A stretch of DNA of 24,838 nucleotides, taken from assembly GCA_964423545.1 (NCBI GenBank), contig CAYRFV010000048.1:1-24838 (forward strand), written 5' to 3'. This stretch comes from JALOOE01 sp964423545. GTDB taxonomy: Bacteria > Chloroflexota > Anaerolineae > CG2-30-64-16. The translations under genes and the position numbers were made by a program. Position 1 is the stretch's first letter. Each line of letters starts with the position of its first letter. The notes below the pieces were generated by a model. It was not told the DNA's origin. It worked only from the letters and a program-made list of their open reading frames with translations, and did no database searches. This document shows, in pieces, positions 1-7,882 of this stretch.

Positions 1-1
1 A

Positions 2-460
<459 letters not shown>

Positions 461-581
461 CGGTCCGGCAGGGCGTCCGGGCTCACCCCACGGTGCATCC
501 CGGCCAGCCGCCCCAGCCCAGCGATTCTCCGTCCGAAGCCCGGTTCGGCAGGGGAAACGGTGGGATGGGGCGGTTTCGTGT

Positions 582-610
582 TTGACAAAGCCCTTCAGTT
601 GCCGTAGAAT
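582..610 (+). promoter_or_regulatory. alaS promoter
   Basis: A perfect -35 TTGACA (582-587) is followed after 17 bp by TAGAAT (605-610), a near-consensus sigma-A type promoter. Transcription would start near 617, giving an alaS leader of about 109 nt. The rest of 461-581 shows no gene and no convincing terminator for the PA14 gene. Confidence 0.85.
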
Positions 611-658
611 GTACGATGCACGCGTCGGGGTTCCCGGCGCGTGCTGATTGTCTGACCG

Positions 659-696
659 AAGACGGAGGACGACCGGCGCCGTTCGTCCTCCGTCTT
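659..696 (+). promoter_or_regulatory. alaS leader stem-loop
   Basis: The arms AAGACGGAGGACGA (659-672) and TCGTCCTCCGTCTT (683-696) are perfectly complementary over 14 bp, with a 10-nt loop. The hairpin sits between the promoter and the alaS ribosome binding site. The downstream run ACGTCTTTCTCT is only moderately U-rich. It could act as an attenuator, a protein-binding site or an mRNA-stabilising element. No T-box sequence (TGGNACC) is present in this leader, so it differs from the serS leader. Confidence 0.75.
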
Positions 697-725
697 ACGT
701 CTTTCTCTGAGCGAAGGAAATCCGT

Positions 726-3506
726 ATGTCCGACAAACGCATCCCGACCAGCGCCGAGATTCGCCAGCAGTTTCTCGACTTCTTTGCGAGCAAAGGTCAC
801 GGCATCGTGCCGAGCGCTTCGCTGGCTCCCGCCGATGACCCGACCTTGCTGTTCACCAACGCCGGTATGAACCAATTCAAGGATATCTTCTTGGGTTTGC
901 GTGAGCCCGAGATCCGGCGGGTTGCCGATGCGCAGAAGTGCATGCGGGTCAGTGGGAAGCACAACGATCTGGATGACGTCGGTCGCTCGCCGCGACACCA
1001 AACCTTCTTCGAGATGCTCGGCAACTGGTCCTTTGGCGACTACTATAAGAAGGAGGCGATCGCCTGGGCGTGGGAGCTCTTAACGAAGGTGTGGCGGCTC
1101 CCGAAGGAGCGACTGTGGGCCACGGTGTTCGAGGATGACAAGGGCGACTTGGGCCGCGATGACGAAGCCGCGGGCTACTGGCGCAGCGAAACCGATATTG
1201 ACCCCGCCCATATCGTCTACTGCGGCCGCAAAGACAACTTCTGGGAGATGGGCGACACCGGCCCGTGCGGTCCGTGCAGCGAGATCAATATCGACCTTGG
1301 GCCGGAAGCGTGCGATAGGCCGGGCGCGCCCGGTCACGTCTGCCGGCCCAATGGTGACTGCCGGCGTTTCACCGAGTTCTGGAACCTGGTCTTTATCCAG
1401 TATGACCACACCCGCGAGGATCGATTGGCGCCGCTGCCAGCCAAGCATGTGGACACGGGCATGGGATTCGAGCGGATCGTCAGCCTGCTCCAGGGCGTAC
1501 AGTCCAACTACGAGACTGACCTTTTTACGCCCATCCTTGCCCGGATCAGCGCGCTCCAGGATGAATCTGAAGATGCGCTCTCTTTGAGCGACGATGAACG
1601 CGCCGCTCGCAAGATTTCTCGTCGCGTCATCGCTGACCATGTGCGGGCTATCACCTTCTTGATCGGTGACGGTGTGCTCCCGAGCAACGAAGGGCGTGGC
1701 TATGTGCTGCGCCTGATTTTGCGCCGGGCGGCGCGTCACGGACGGATGCTCGGCCTGCCCTCACCCTTCCTGGCGGAGGTCGCCAAGACGGTCATCGATA
1801 TCATGGGGCCGCACTACGGCGACCTGGTGCGCCGGCGCGAGTTCATCTTGTCCAACATCGAGCAGGAAGAGCGCCGCTTCAACCAGACGCTCATCGTGGG
1901 GCTGGAGCGGCTGAGCGAGTTGATTGTCGGACTGGAGGCGCAGGGCCAGACCGTGATCCCCGGCGCCGAAGCGTTTCGCCTGTACGACACCTACGGCTTT
2001 CCGCTCGATCTGACCCAGGACGTCGCGCGTGATCGAGGCATGCAGGTCGACCTTGCAGGCTACCAGGCTGCGATGGCCGAACAGCGTGACCGCGCGCGCG
2101 CCGCCGCGCAGTTCGATGCTGCTGAGATCGGCGATGTGCAACTGTATCTGGACATCCTGCGTGACCTGAAAGCCGACGGCGTGCTTCCTCCGTCCGGCGT
2201 GAGACACGCTTACGATGACAGCGCCGAGCTGGAGACGACGATTGCCGCACTGATTCGGGACGGGAAACTCGTTCAGAGCGCGCGTGCGGGCGACAGGGTC
2301 GAGGTGGTGCTGCCTGAGACGAACTTCTACGTCGAGTCGGGCGGCCAGGTGGCTGACAAGGGCCATATCGCGCGCTATGCCGAAGGCCAGGAGACGCCGA
2401 TCTGGGAAATCCGCATCGATGACGCGCGTCGTCCGGCGCCGGGTCTGATTGTGCACAGCGGCGAGGTGATTGCAGGAACGCCGGCCGTTGGCGATCCGGC
2501 TTGGGCCGAGGTGGACGAGGAACGGCGTTGGGACATCATGCGCAACCATACGGCGACGCACTTGTTGCACAGTGAGCTGCGCTATATCCTTGGCGAGCAC
2601 GTCCATCAGGCCGGTTCGGTGGTGGAGCCCGACCGCCTGCGCTTCGACTTCACGCACTCGACCATGCTCACCCAGGCGGAGCTGGACGCGGTCGAGCAAT
2701 CGGTGAACGACGCGATCCTGGCCGACTACCCGGTGCAATCCCGCCGATCCAGTTACCGAGAGGCCGTTTCAGATGGCGCAATGGCGCTCTTCACCGAGAA
2801 GTACGGCGACGAGGTGCGTGTCGTCCAGGTTGGCTGGGAGGGCGAGGAGTTCAGCAAGGAGCTGTGCGGCGGCACGCATGTCATGCGGACCGGTCAGATC
2901 GGCCTGTTCCATATCGTGGCTGAGGAGAGCGTGGGAGCGGGCGTGCGCCGGATCGAAGCGGTCACCGGCCGGGGCGCGCAGGAGCTGGTGCAGAGCAGGC
3001 TTCGCCTGCTGGACCAGACCGCGGCGCTGCTCCGCACTCCCCCAGATCAGCTCGATCGGGCGGTGCGCAACCTCTATGCCGAGCTTCAGGCCACACAGAA
3101 GGAGAATGCTCGCCTGAAGGCCAAGCTTGCCTTCCAGCAAACCGAGCAGTTGGCCGCCGAGGCCAAACTGGTGAAAGGGGTGGCGGTCGTCGCTGCCGAG
3201 GCGCCGGGCGCCGATATTCAGACGCTGCGTGACATGAGCGACTGGCTGCGGAACAAGCTCGGCTCGGCTGTCGTCATCTTGGCGACCGCCGTGGATGGCA
3301 AACCGCAGATTATCGTTGCCGTGACCGAGGACCTCGTGAAACGGGGCATCCATGCGGGCGAATTGGTGAAGGGTGTGGCGCGCGTGGTCGGGGGTGGTGG
3401 TGGCGGCAAGCCATCGCTGGCGCAGGCCGGAGGGCGCGATCTTGCCAAGCTTCCGGAGGCGTTGGCGCAGGCCCCCGAGCTCGTGGCAAAGGCGTTGAAG
3501 AACTGA
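726..3506 (+). CDS. alaS: Alanine--tRNA ligase
   Basis: The 926-residue product charges tRNA-Ala with alanine in the cytoplasm, and its length is normal for the bacterial enzyme (about 870-930). The class II catalytic core is at the N-terminus (EIRQQFLDFFASKGH, then TLLFTNAGMNQFKDIFLG). The editing domain carries the zinc-binding set H608 and H612 (HTATH), C714 and H718 (CGGTH). The C-terminal oligomerisation/DHHA1 part ends in the glycine-rich GGGGGGKPSLAQAGG. The start ATG is preceded by GAAGGA seven bases upstream. Transcription comes from the TTGACA/TAGAAT promoter through the leader hairpin. A long hairpin follows the stop codon. The downstream ruvX and mltG genes recall the alaS-ruvX-mltG neighbourhood of Firmicutes. 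Nothing is missing or broken. Confidence 0.98.
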   Translation: MSDKRIPTSAEIRQQFLDFFASKGHGIVPSASLAPADDPTLLFTNAGMNQFKDIFLGLREPEIRRVADAQKCMRVSGKHNDLDDVGRSPRHQTFFEMLGNWSFGDYYKKEAIAWAWELLTKVWRLPKERLWATVFEDDKGDLGRDDEAAGYWRSETDIDPAHIVYCGRKDNFWEMGDTGPCGPCSEINIDLGPEACDRPGAPGHVCRPNGDCRRFTEFWNLVFIQYDHTREDRLAPLPAKHVDTGMGFERIVSLLQGVQSNYETDLFTPILARISALQDESEDALSLSDDERAARKISRRVIADHVRAITFLIGDGVLPSNEGRGYVLRLILRRAARHGRMLGLPSPFLAEVAKTVIDIMGPHYGDLVRRREFILSNIEQEERRFNQTLIVGLERLSELIVGLEAQGQTVIPGAEAFRLYDTYGFPLDLTQDVARDRGMQVDLAGYQAAMAEQRDRARAAAQFDAAEIGDVQLYLDILRDLKADGVLPPSGVRHAYDDSAELETTIAALIRDGKLVQSARAGDRVEVVLPETNFYVESGGQVADKGHIARYAEGQETPIWEIRIDDARRPAPGLIVHSGEVIAGTPAVGDPAWAEVDEERRWDIMRNHTATHLLHSELRYILGEHVHQAGSVVEPDRLRFDFTHSTMLTQAELDAVEQSVNDAILADYPVQSRRSSYREAVSDGAMALFTEKYGDEVRVVQVGWEGEEFSKELCGGTHVMRTGQIGLFHIVAEESVGAGVRRIEAVTGRGAQELVQSRLRLLDQTAALLRTPPDQLDRAVRNLYAELQATQKENARLKAKLAFQQTEQLAAEAKLVKGVAVVAAEAPGADIQTLRDMSDWLRNKLGSAVVILATAVDGKPQIIVAVTEDLVKRGIHAGELVKGVARVVGGGGGGKPSLAQAGGRDLAKLPEALAQAPELVAKALKN

Positions 3507-3510
3507 AGGA

Positions 3511-3559
3511 CGCAGGCTGAAGGTTGCGAGTTGCCAGTCTCCCCAACCTTCAGCCTGCG
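3511..3559 (+). terminator. 16-bp perfect stem-loop after alaS
   Basis: The arms CGCAGGCTGAAGGTTG (3511-3526) and CAACCTTCAGCCTGCG (3544-3559) pair perfectly, with a 17-nt loop. The stem starts 4 nt after the alaS stop. There is no U-tract on either strand, so it is either an atypical terminator or an RNA processing/stability element between alaS and the next gene, whose start is only 24 nt away. Confidence 0.6.
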
Positions 3560-3582
3560 CACCGTCGCCCGTTCGATACAGT

Positions 3583-5163
3583 ATGGCTGTGCTAGAAGCA
3601 ATCGAACTCACCCGACAGGACACCCTGGGCAGCATTTTAGCGCGGCTCCAGGCGACGTCGGCTGACCGCGTCCTTCTTGTCGTTCCCCGCAAGCTGACGC
3701 TGTCAGCGCCTGATCTCTTGATACTACAGCGAGAGGCGGCCGCCTCCGGACGCCGGGTGGCACTGCTGACCGGCAACGTCACGTTGCGCCGGCGCGCAGC
3801 GGCCGCGGGTATCAACGCATTTCGCAGCCGCTGGTGGGCGCAAAGGACGCACTGGCGCGCCCTGCACCCGCGCCCCGTGCGCCGGCCCGAATCTCCCTCT
3901 CCGGGAGGCATCGAAGCGCCGTTCGGCCACGGTCTATACAGCCCCCATTCTCCGACTGGTTTTCGTCCCGTGGCGTTTCGTAGGTCTTTCAAGCACGCGA
4001 CCAGCGCCTGGTGGATCGAGCTGGGACTCGCACTTGCGCTTCTGGCTCTTGCAGCGGGCATGGTCTACATTCTGGCCATTATCATTCCGTCCGCGACCAT
4101 CACGGTGACCCCCGTCGCGGAGCCGCTCCAGGTGCGCGTGCCGTTGACGGCGATCCAGGATGCTCCGGTGGATGCTGACACCGGCGTCGTGCCGGCGCGC
4201 ATCCTGAGTGCGCAAGTATCCGGTGAAGGCAAGATGCCGACCACGGGCCGGCGCATGGAACCGTCCGCAAAGGCCAAGGGCCAGGTCGTCATCATCAATC
4301 GCACCGGTCGCCAGGTGACCGTGCCATCGGGGACGATCGTGGCAACGGCGACAGGCAACAATGTCCGCTTCGCCACGCTGGCGGAAGCGCCCCTGGCGCC
4401 CAACGCACGGGCCAACGTGCCCATCGAAGCTACGCTGTCGGGGCCGAGTGGCAACGTCCGGGCCGGCACGATCACTCAGGTCGAGGGCCCGCTGTCCCTC
4501 TCCGTGGTGGTCGCCAACGATGGGCCGACCGCCGGCGGCGGCCTGTCGCGAGTGGGGGTTGTGACTGACGAAGATAAGACCGCGTTGCAGGCGCAGCTCT
4601 TCGAGCAGCTCAAGAAAGCCGCCTACGACCGGCTCAACGAGAAGATCGGCGCGCAAAGCTTCGTGCCGGCGGAGTCGGTCGACTACCTGGCGCTGTCACC
4701 AACGTTCACGCCGTTCGTTGGCGAAGTGGCGCCTGAGCTGACACTGAACATGACGGTTCAGGCCGTGGGTCTGAATGTCGACACGCAGGCCGCGCAGCAG
4801 ATCGCGCTGAAGCGCCTGCAGGACGCCATGCCGCCGGGCACCCGGGTCATCTCCGACACGATCCGTTTTGTGCCCGGCTCAGTTTCGGTTCCCGATGAGA
4901 AACAGGTGAAGTTCGATTTGACGGCGACCGGCACGCTCTTGCGCGGGGTCGATCGCAATGCCGTGCGTTCGGCCGTCGTCGGTCTGTCACCGGAGGCTGC
5001 CCGGCAGACGCTGATGGAGCGCTTCCAATTGGCCAGGCCGCCGGAGATCCATCTGGGACCGGACTGGCTCCCGTTCATTGTGCCGATCGAGCTGCCAGCT
5101 TTGCCCTGGCGCATCCGGGTCAACGTGGACTGGGACGGCGCGGCCGAGCTGGCAAGGTTGTGA
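3583..5163 (+). CDS. Baseplate-J-like membrane-anchored protein
   Basis: The product has 526 residues. Residues 1-80 form an alpha/beta segment (RVLLVVPRK, RRVALLTGN). Residues 80-140 are Arg/Pro-rich. A single membrane helix lies at about 146-169. The remaining, presumably external, beta-rich part includes a baseplate-J/gp47-like stretch at about 228-310 (GQVVIINRTGRQVTVPSGT, then PSGNVRAGTI). Proteins of this build are commonly annotated as baseplate J family in Chloroflexota. The N-terminal fold plus single helix argues against a phage structural role, and no phage genes are near. The gene sits between alaS and ruvX-mltG. Its ATG has no clear Shine-Dalgarno and lies just after the alaS hairpin, so the start is less certain than the frame. 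A cell-envelope role is inferred from topology and from mltG downstream. Confidence 0.75.
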   Translation: MAVLEAIELTRQDTLGSILARLQATSADRVLLVVPRKLTLSAPDLLILQREAAASGRRVALLTGNVTLRRRAAAAGINAFRSRWWAQRTHWRALHPRPVRRPESPSPGGIEAPFGHGLYSPHSPTGFRPVAFRRSFKHATSAWWIELGLALALLALAAGMVYILAIIIPSATITVTPVAEPLQVRVPLTAIQDAPVDADTGVVPARILSAQVSGEGKMPTTGRRMEPSAKAKGQVVIINRTGRQVTVPSGTIVATATGNNVRFATLAEAPLAPNARANVPIEATLSGPSGNVRAGTITQVEGPLSLSVVVANDGPTAGGGLSRVGVVTDEDKTALQAQLFEQLKKAAYDRLNEKIGAQSFVPAESVDYLALSPTFTPFVGEVAPELTLNMTVQAVGLNVDTQAAQQIALKRLQDAMPPGTRVISDTIRFVPGSVSVPDEKQVKFDLTATGTLLRGVDRNAVRSAVVGLSPEAARQTLMERFQLARPPEIHLGPDWLPFIVPIELPALPWRIRVNVDWDGAAELARL

Positions 5164-5242
5164 GACGTGACGCGCGATGTGTGACGCGCCCTTCAGCCGG
5201 CCGCATGGCGCCGCGCTGCAAGGTGCGTTGGAGAGAGCGAAG

Positions 5243-5698
5243 ATGTCGATCCTGGAGTCAGCGTATGATCTGCCCAGGGGACGCCTGGTTGCCCTGGATC
5301 TGGGGCAGGCGCGCACGGGCGTCGCTGTTTGCGATGAGCTGGGCGCCCTGGCGACTCCGCTGACCGTGCTGCGCCGGCGCGCGACGCGGGCCGAAGACTA
5401 TGCCGAGATCGGCCGCTGGGTGGCGCGCGAGCGAGCCGTCGGCGTATTGGTCGGCATGCCGCTCGACAGCGCCGGCGCTGGCCCGCAGGCGCGCTGGGTG
5501 CGGCGCTATGCAGGTCGGCTCGCCGCGGCGCTGCAGGTGCCTGTGGCGTTCTGGGACGAAAGCTTGTCCACCGACGATGCGCAGCGCCTGACGCGCGAGG
5601 GCGGCGGCCGCAGCGGAGTTGACGCCGCGGCCGCGGCCGTGGTGCTGCGTGATTTTCTCGAAGCGAGGCGGCGGCGCGGGGAAGGGACGGTTCCGTGA
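5243..5698 (+). CDS. ruvX: RuvX/YqgF family Holliday-junction resolvase-like nuclease
   Basis: The RNase H-fold protein of 151 residues matches the usual family length (about 140-150). Visible motifs are ALDLGQARTGVAV (first acidic residue), VGMPLD, the WDESLSTDDAQ block with the conserved glutamate and Ser-Thr, and the final GVDAAAAAVVL with the third acidic residue. The family takes part in rRNA maturation and possibly in recombination. The ATG at 5243 is chosen because GGAGAG lies seven bases upstream and the catalytic motif then falls near the N-terminus. A longer frame from 5177 adds 22 residues without a good ribosome site. The stop overlaps the GTG start of mltG (GTGA), so the two are translationally coupled. 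The lysine usually found before the last acidic residue is not obvious (GGRSGVDA). Confidence 0.9.
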   Translation: MSILESAYDLPRGRLVALDLGQARTGVAVCDELGALATPLTVLRRRATRAEDYAEIGRWVARERAVGVLVGMPLDSAGAGPQARWVRRYAGRLAAALQVPVAFWDESLSTDDAQRLTREGGGRSGVDAAAAAVVLRDFLEARRRRGEGTVP

Positions 5699-6903
5699 GA
5701 TTCTTTCATGGCGCAGTGACGGCGCTGCTGCGCTTCGCCCTGTTCCTGGTGCCGATCACGGCGCTGTTCGTGCTCGGATTCGTGCTGATCAGCTTCGTCG
5801 AGGCGCAGCGCGACGAGATGCCGCAGCCGCCGAAGGTCGCGTTTGTCAAGCCGACCTCGGAGCAGCCGCTCGACTTGCGGCCGGAGACGCTGGAGCTGCG
5901 GCTGCTCAGTCTCTACCTGCGCATGCAGGGGTCGGCGGTCGATGCCGTGGCCAGCGGCGATGCAACGCTGCGCCCGTTCAAGATCGCGCTCGGCGAGACG
6001 GCTTTCTCAATCAGCGAGCGGCTGCAGGACCAAGGCTTCATCAACGATGCCAGTCTGTTCCGACTCTACATGCGGGTGAACGGCCTGGACAAACGGCTGG
6101 CGGCCGGTGACTTCGATCTGGCTCCGAACATGACCATCAGTACGATCGCTGATCGCCTGCAGCGGCCGCGCATGCAGGAGATCGTCGTCACTTTCCCGGA
6201 GGGGTTGCGGGCCGAAGAGATCGCCGATCAGCTCAATGTTCAGGGGGTGATGGACGGCGAGGCATTCCTCGCCATGGTGCGCGGCGGCGCAGCATCGGCG
6301 CGTGTACTGGGGGACTATTCCTTCGTGCCGGATGGGGCCACGACGCTCGAAGGCTTTCTCTTTCCGGATACCTACCGGCTGCCCGCGCGCGCGGTTCCTG
6401 CCGACCTGATCCAGCGCATGCTCGACAACTTCGGACGTCGCGTGACGTCCAACATCGAGCAGGCGGCCGCCCAGAAGGGCCGCAGCCTCGAACAGGTGAT
6501 CAATGTGGCGTCTATCGTTGAGCGCGAGGCGCGCCGCGCCGACGAGCGACCGCTCATCGCCAGCGTCTATTGGAATCGGCTGAGCGGCGCATGCAGCAAG
6601 GAGACCGGAGGGTCGTATCTCCAGGCTGATCCCACGGTGCAGTATGCGGCCGGACGTCCGGGCGAATGGTGGTGGAAGCCACCATCGGTCGAGGCGTATG
6701 CCACGGTGCAGTCGCCCTACAATACGTATCTGCGGCCCGGCCTGCCGCCGGCGCCCATCTCGAACCCTGGCCTCTCGGCCATTCAGGCGGCAGCGAATCC
6801 GGCCGACGCCAAATACTGCTTCTTCGTGGCGACCGCCGATGGCTCGCACGTCTTTGCCGTGACCCTGGCCGAGCATCAGGCGAACGTCGCACGCTACCAG
6901 TAG
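5695..6903 (+). CDS. mltG: Endolytic murein transglycosylase MltG
   Basis: The 402-residue membrane protein cleaves nascent glycan strands and ends their elongation. An N-terminal membrane helix lies at about residues 8-34, followed by a LysM-like segment and the YceG domain. Family motifs appear in order: PEGLRAEEIA, LEGFLFPDTY, VASIVEREA, LQADPTVQYA and SPYNTYLRPGLPP-x-PISNPG. The catalytic glutamate equivalent is E276 in SIVERE. The GTG start overlaps the ruvX stop by four bases, and GGGAAGGGACGG lies just upstream. The presence of MltG implies a peptidoglycan wall, consistent with the acyltransferase and SGNH genes further on. The sequence is complete. Confidence 0.96.
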   Translation: MRFFHGAVTALLRFALFLVPITALFVLGFVLISFVEAQRDEMPQPPKVAFVKPTSEQPLDLRPETLELRLLSLYLRMQGSAVDAVASGDATLRPFKIALGETAFSISERLQDQGFINDASLFRLYMRVNGLDKRLAAGDFDLAPNMTISTIADRLQRPRMQEIVVTFPEGLRAEEIADQLNVQGVMDGEAFLAMVRGGAASARVLGDYSFVPDGATTLEGFLFPDTYRLPARAVPADLIQRMLDNFGRRVTSNIEQAAAQKGRSLEQVINVASIVEREARRADERPLIASVYWNRLSGACSKETGGSYLQADPTVQYAAGRPGEWWWKPPSVEAYATVQSPYNTYLRPGLPPAPISNPGLSAIQAAANPADAKYCFFVATADGSHVFAVTLAEHQANVARYQ

Positions 6904-6990
6904 CGGCGAGTGAACGATGCTGCCCGCAGCGATCGTGCTTCCCGCCGTACGTCCGAGCCAGACTCAGGGGAAGCGCTTCGAGGTGCGCCG

Positions 6991-7587
6991 ATGAGAGCCA
7001 CGCATCGCGGATCACGTCTGGAGTTTGGCGTGTCACGTCTCATGCTCGTGTGCGTGTTGTGCACTATCTTGACCCTGTCCTCCGCCTGCGTGCTGCCGGG
7101 CGATGCCGCCCCCGTCGTCAAGATCGGCGTCATCGCGCCCTTCGAGGGGATGGGGCGGCCTCTCGGCTACGCCGTGTTGCCTGGGGTCAAGGCCGCGGCG
7201 GAGGAGGCGAACGCCAGTGGCGAGCTGGGCCCCTATCGCGTGTTGGTTGTGGCGTTCAACGACGATCTCCATGCCCCAACGGCCGCAGCGCAGGCAGAGG
7301 CGCTGGCGCTCGACCCGGATGTGCTGGGCGTGGTGGGCGCATGGTCGGCGGAGACGGCCAACGCCGCAAGGCCGATCCTGGCGCGGGCGGGTCTCCCGGT
7401 GCTGATTACCGGATGGTCGCCGGTCCCGTCTTCGGGTCAGAAGTGGGACGAGACGACCCTGGCCCAGGCTGAGGCGCGCGTCCACAACGATGCACACACG
7501 CTGCTGGCCGCGCTCGCCGCCGATATACGCTTGCACGGGCAACCCACGCGCAGCGGGGTGGCCGCCGCACTGCGAGGCTCCCCATGA
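6991..7587 (+). CDS. Short lipoprotein resembling a Leu/Ile/Val-type binding protein, second lobe largely missing
   Basis: From ATG 6991 (GAGGTG six bases upstream) the product has 198 residues. It carries a lipoprotein-like signal: hydrophobic residues 17-30, then SSAC with C33. A longer frame from GTG 6910 adds 27 residues ahead of the signal. Residues 38-145 match the first lobe of type I periplasmic binding proteins of branched-chain amino acid transporters: KIGVIAPFEGMG at the start, then GVKAAAEEAN, GVVGAWSAETANAARPI and GLPVLITGWSP. The usual second lobe (about 150 residues) is absent. The sequence passes almost directly into HTLLAALAADIRLHGQPTRSGVAAALR, which looks like the family's closing helices. 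It is therefore either a compact one-lobe sensor or lipoprotein, or an in-frame deletion derivative losing function. No permease or ATPase genes are adjacent. Confidence 0.65.
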   Translation: MRATHRGSRLEFGVSRLMLVCVLCTILTLSSACVLPGDAAPVVKIGVIAPFEGMGRPLGYAVLPGVKAAAEEANASGELGPYRVLVVAFNDDLHAPTAAAQAEALALDPDVLGVVGAWSAETANAARPILARAGLPVLITGWSPVPSSGQKWDETTLAQAEARVHNDAHTLLAALAADIRLHGQPTRSGVAAALRGSP

Positions 7588-7721
7588 TCCCTCCTCTGCG
7601 CGATGACGGGCGCTGCAGTGGGCGGCAAACGAACCATCGCCCTGGCGCCGATCCGTCGAGGCAGCTGGCGGCCGACGGCAGGTGAGTCTTGGTCTCCTCT
7701 CAGCCGTATTTCTGGAACGCG

Positions 7722-7783
7722 GGTTCCTGACTCGCAGGTCTCGCGCGGCTGGAGCACGGCTGTGAGGATCCTGACTGGCAGGT
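7722..7783 (+). repeat. 18-bp imperfect direct repeat
   Basis: GGTTCCTGACTCGCAGGT (7722-7739) recurs as GGATCCTGACTGGCAGGT (7766-7783) with two mismatches, 44 bp start to start. The spacing is about four helical turns. No gene relies on it visibly. Confidence 0.6.
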
Positions 7784-7831
7784 TCGAGCATACGTTGTCT
7801 TCGCGCGATGCAGGAGCAAGTGCATCCTTCT

Positions 7832-7882
7832 CCCCGGTGAGGCGTATGATCACCGAGCAGAAGCTGCGTCGCTTCACCGGGG
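7832..7882. terminator. Possible terminator between converging genes
   Basis: CCCCGGTGA (7832-7840) and TCACCGGGG (7874-7882) form a 9-bp stem with a 33-nt loop right at the pdp stop, between two converging genes. There is no U-tract, so the role as terminator is weakly supported. Confidence 0.35.

Larger units (their letters stand above)
7588..7882. other. Intergenic region between the binding-protein-like gene and pdp
   Basis: No convincing gene is visible in these 295 bases. A 95-residue frame (7603-7890, plus) overlaps the pdp stop and has no recognisable motif or clear ribosome site, so it is not called. The region contains an imperfect direct repeat and a 9-bp inverted repeat, both listed separately. 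It may be partly decayed 3' sequence of the truncated binding-protein gene. Confidence 0.5.

Noticed and set aside
2769..4061. A 430-codon open frame on the minus strand
   Set aside because: It spans the alaS end, the hairpin and the next gene in antisense; both plus-strand proteins are clearly real.
3583..5163. Prophage or contractile-injection component
   Set aside because: The baseplate-J-like part is joined to a membrane helix and a cytoplasmic-looking domain, and no other phage or injection genes are present.
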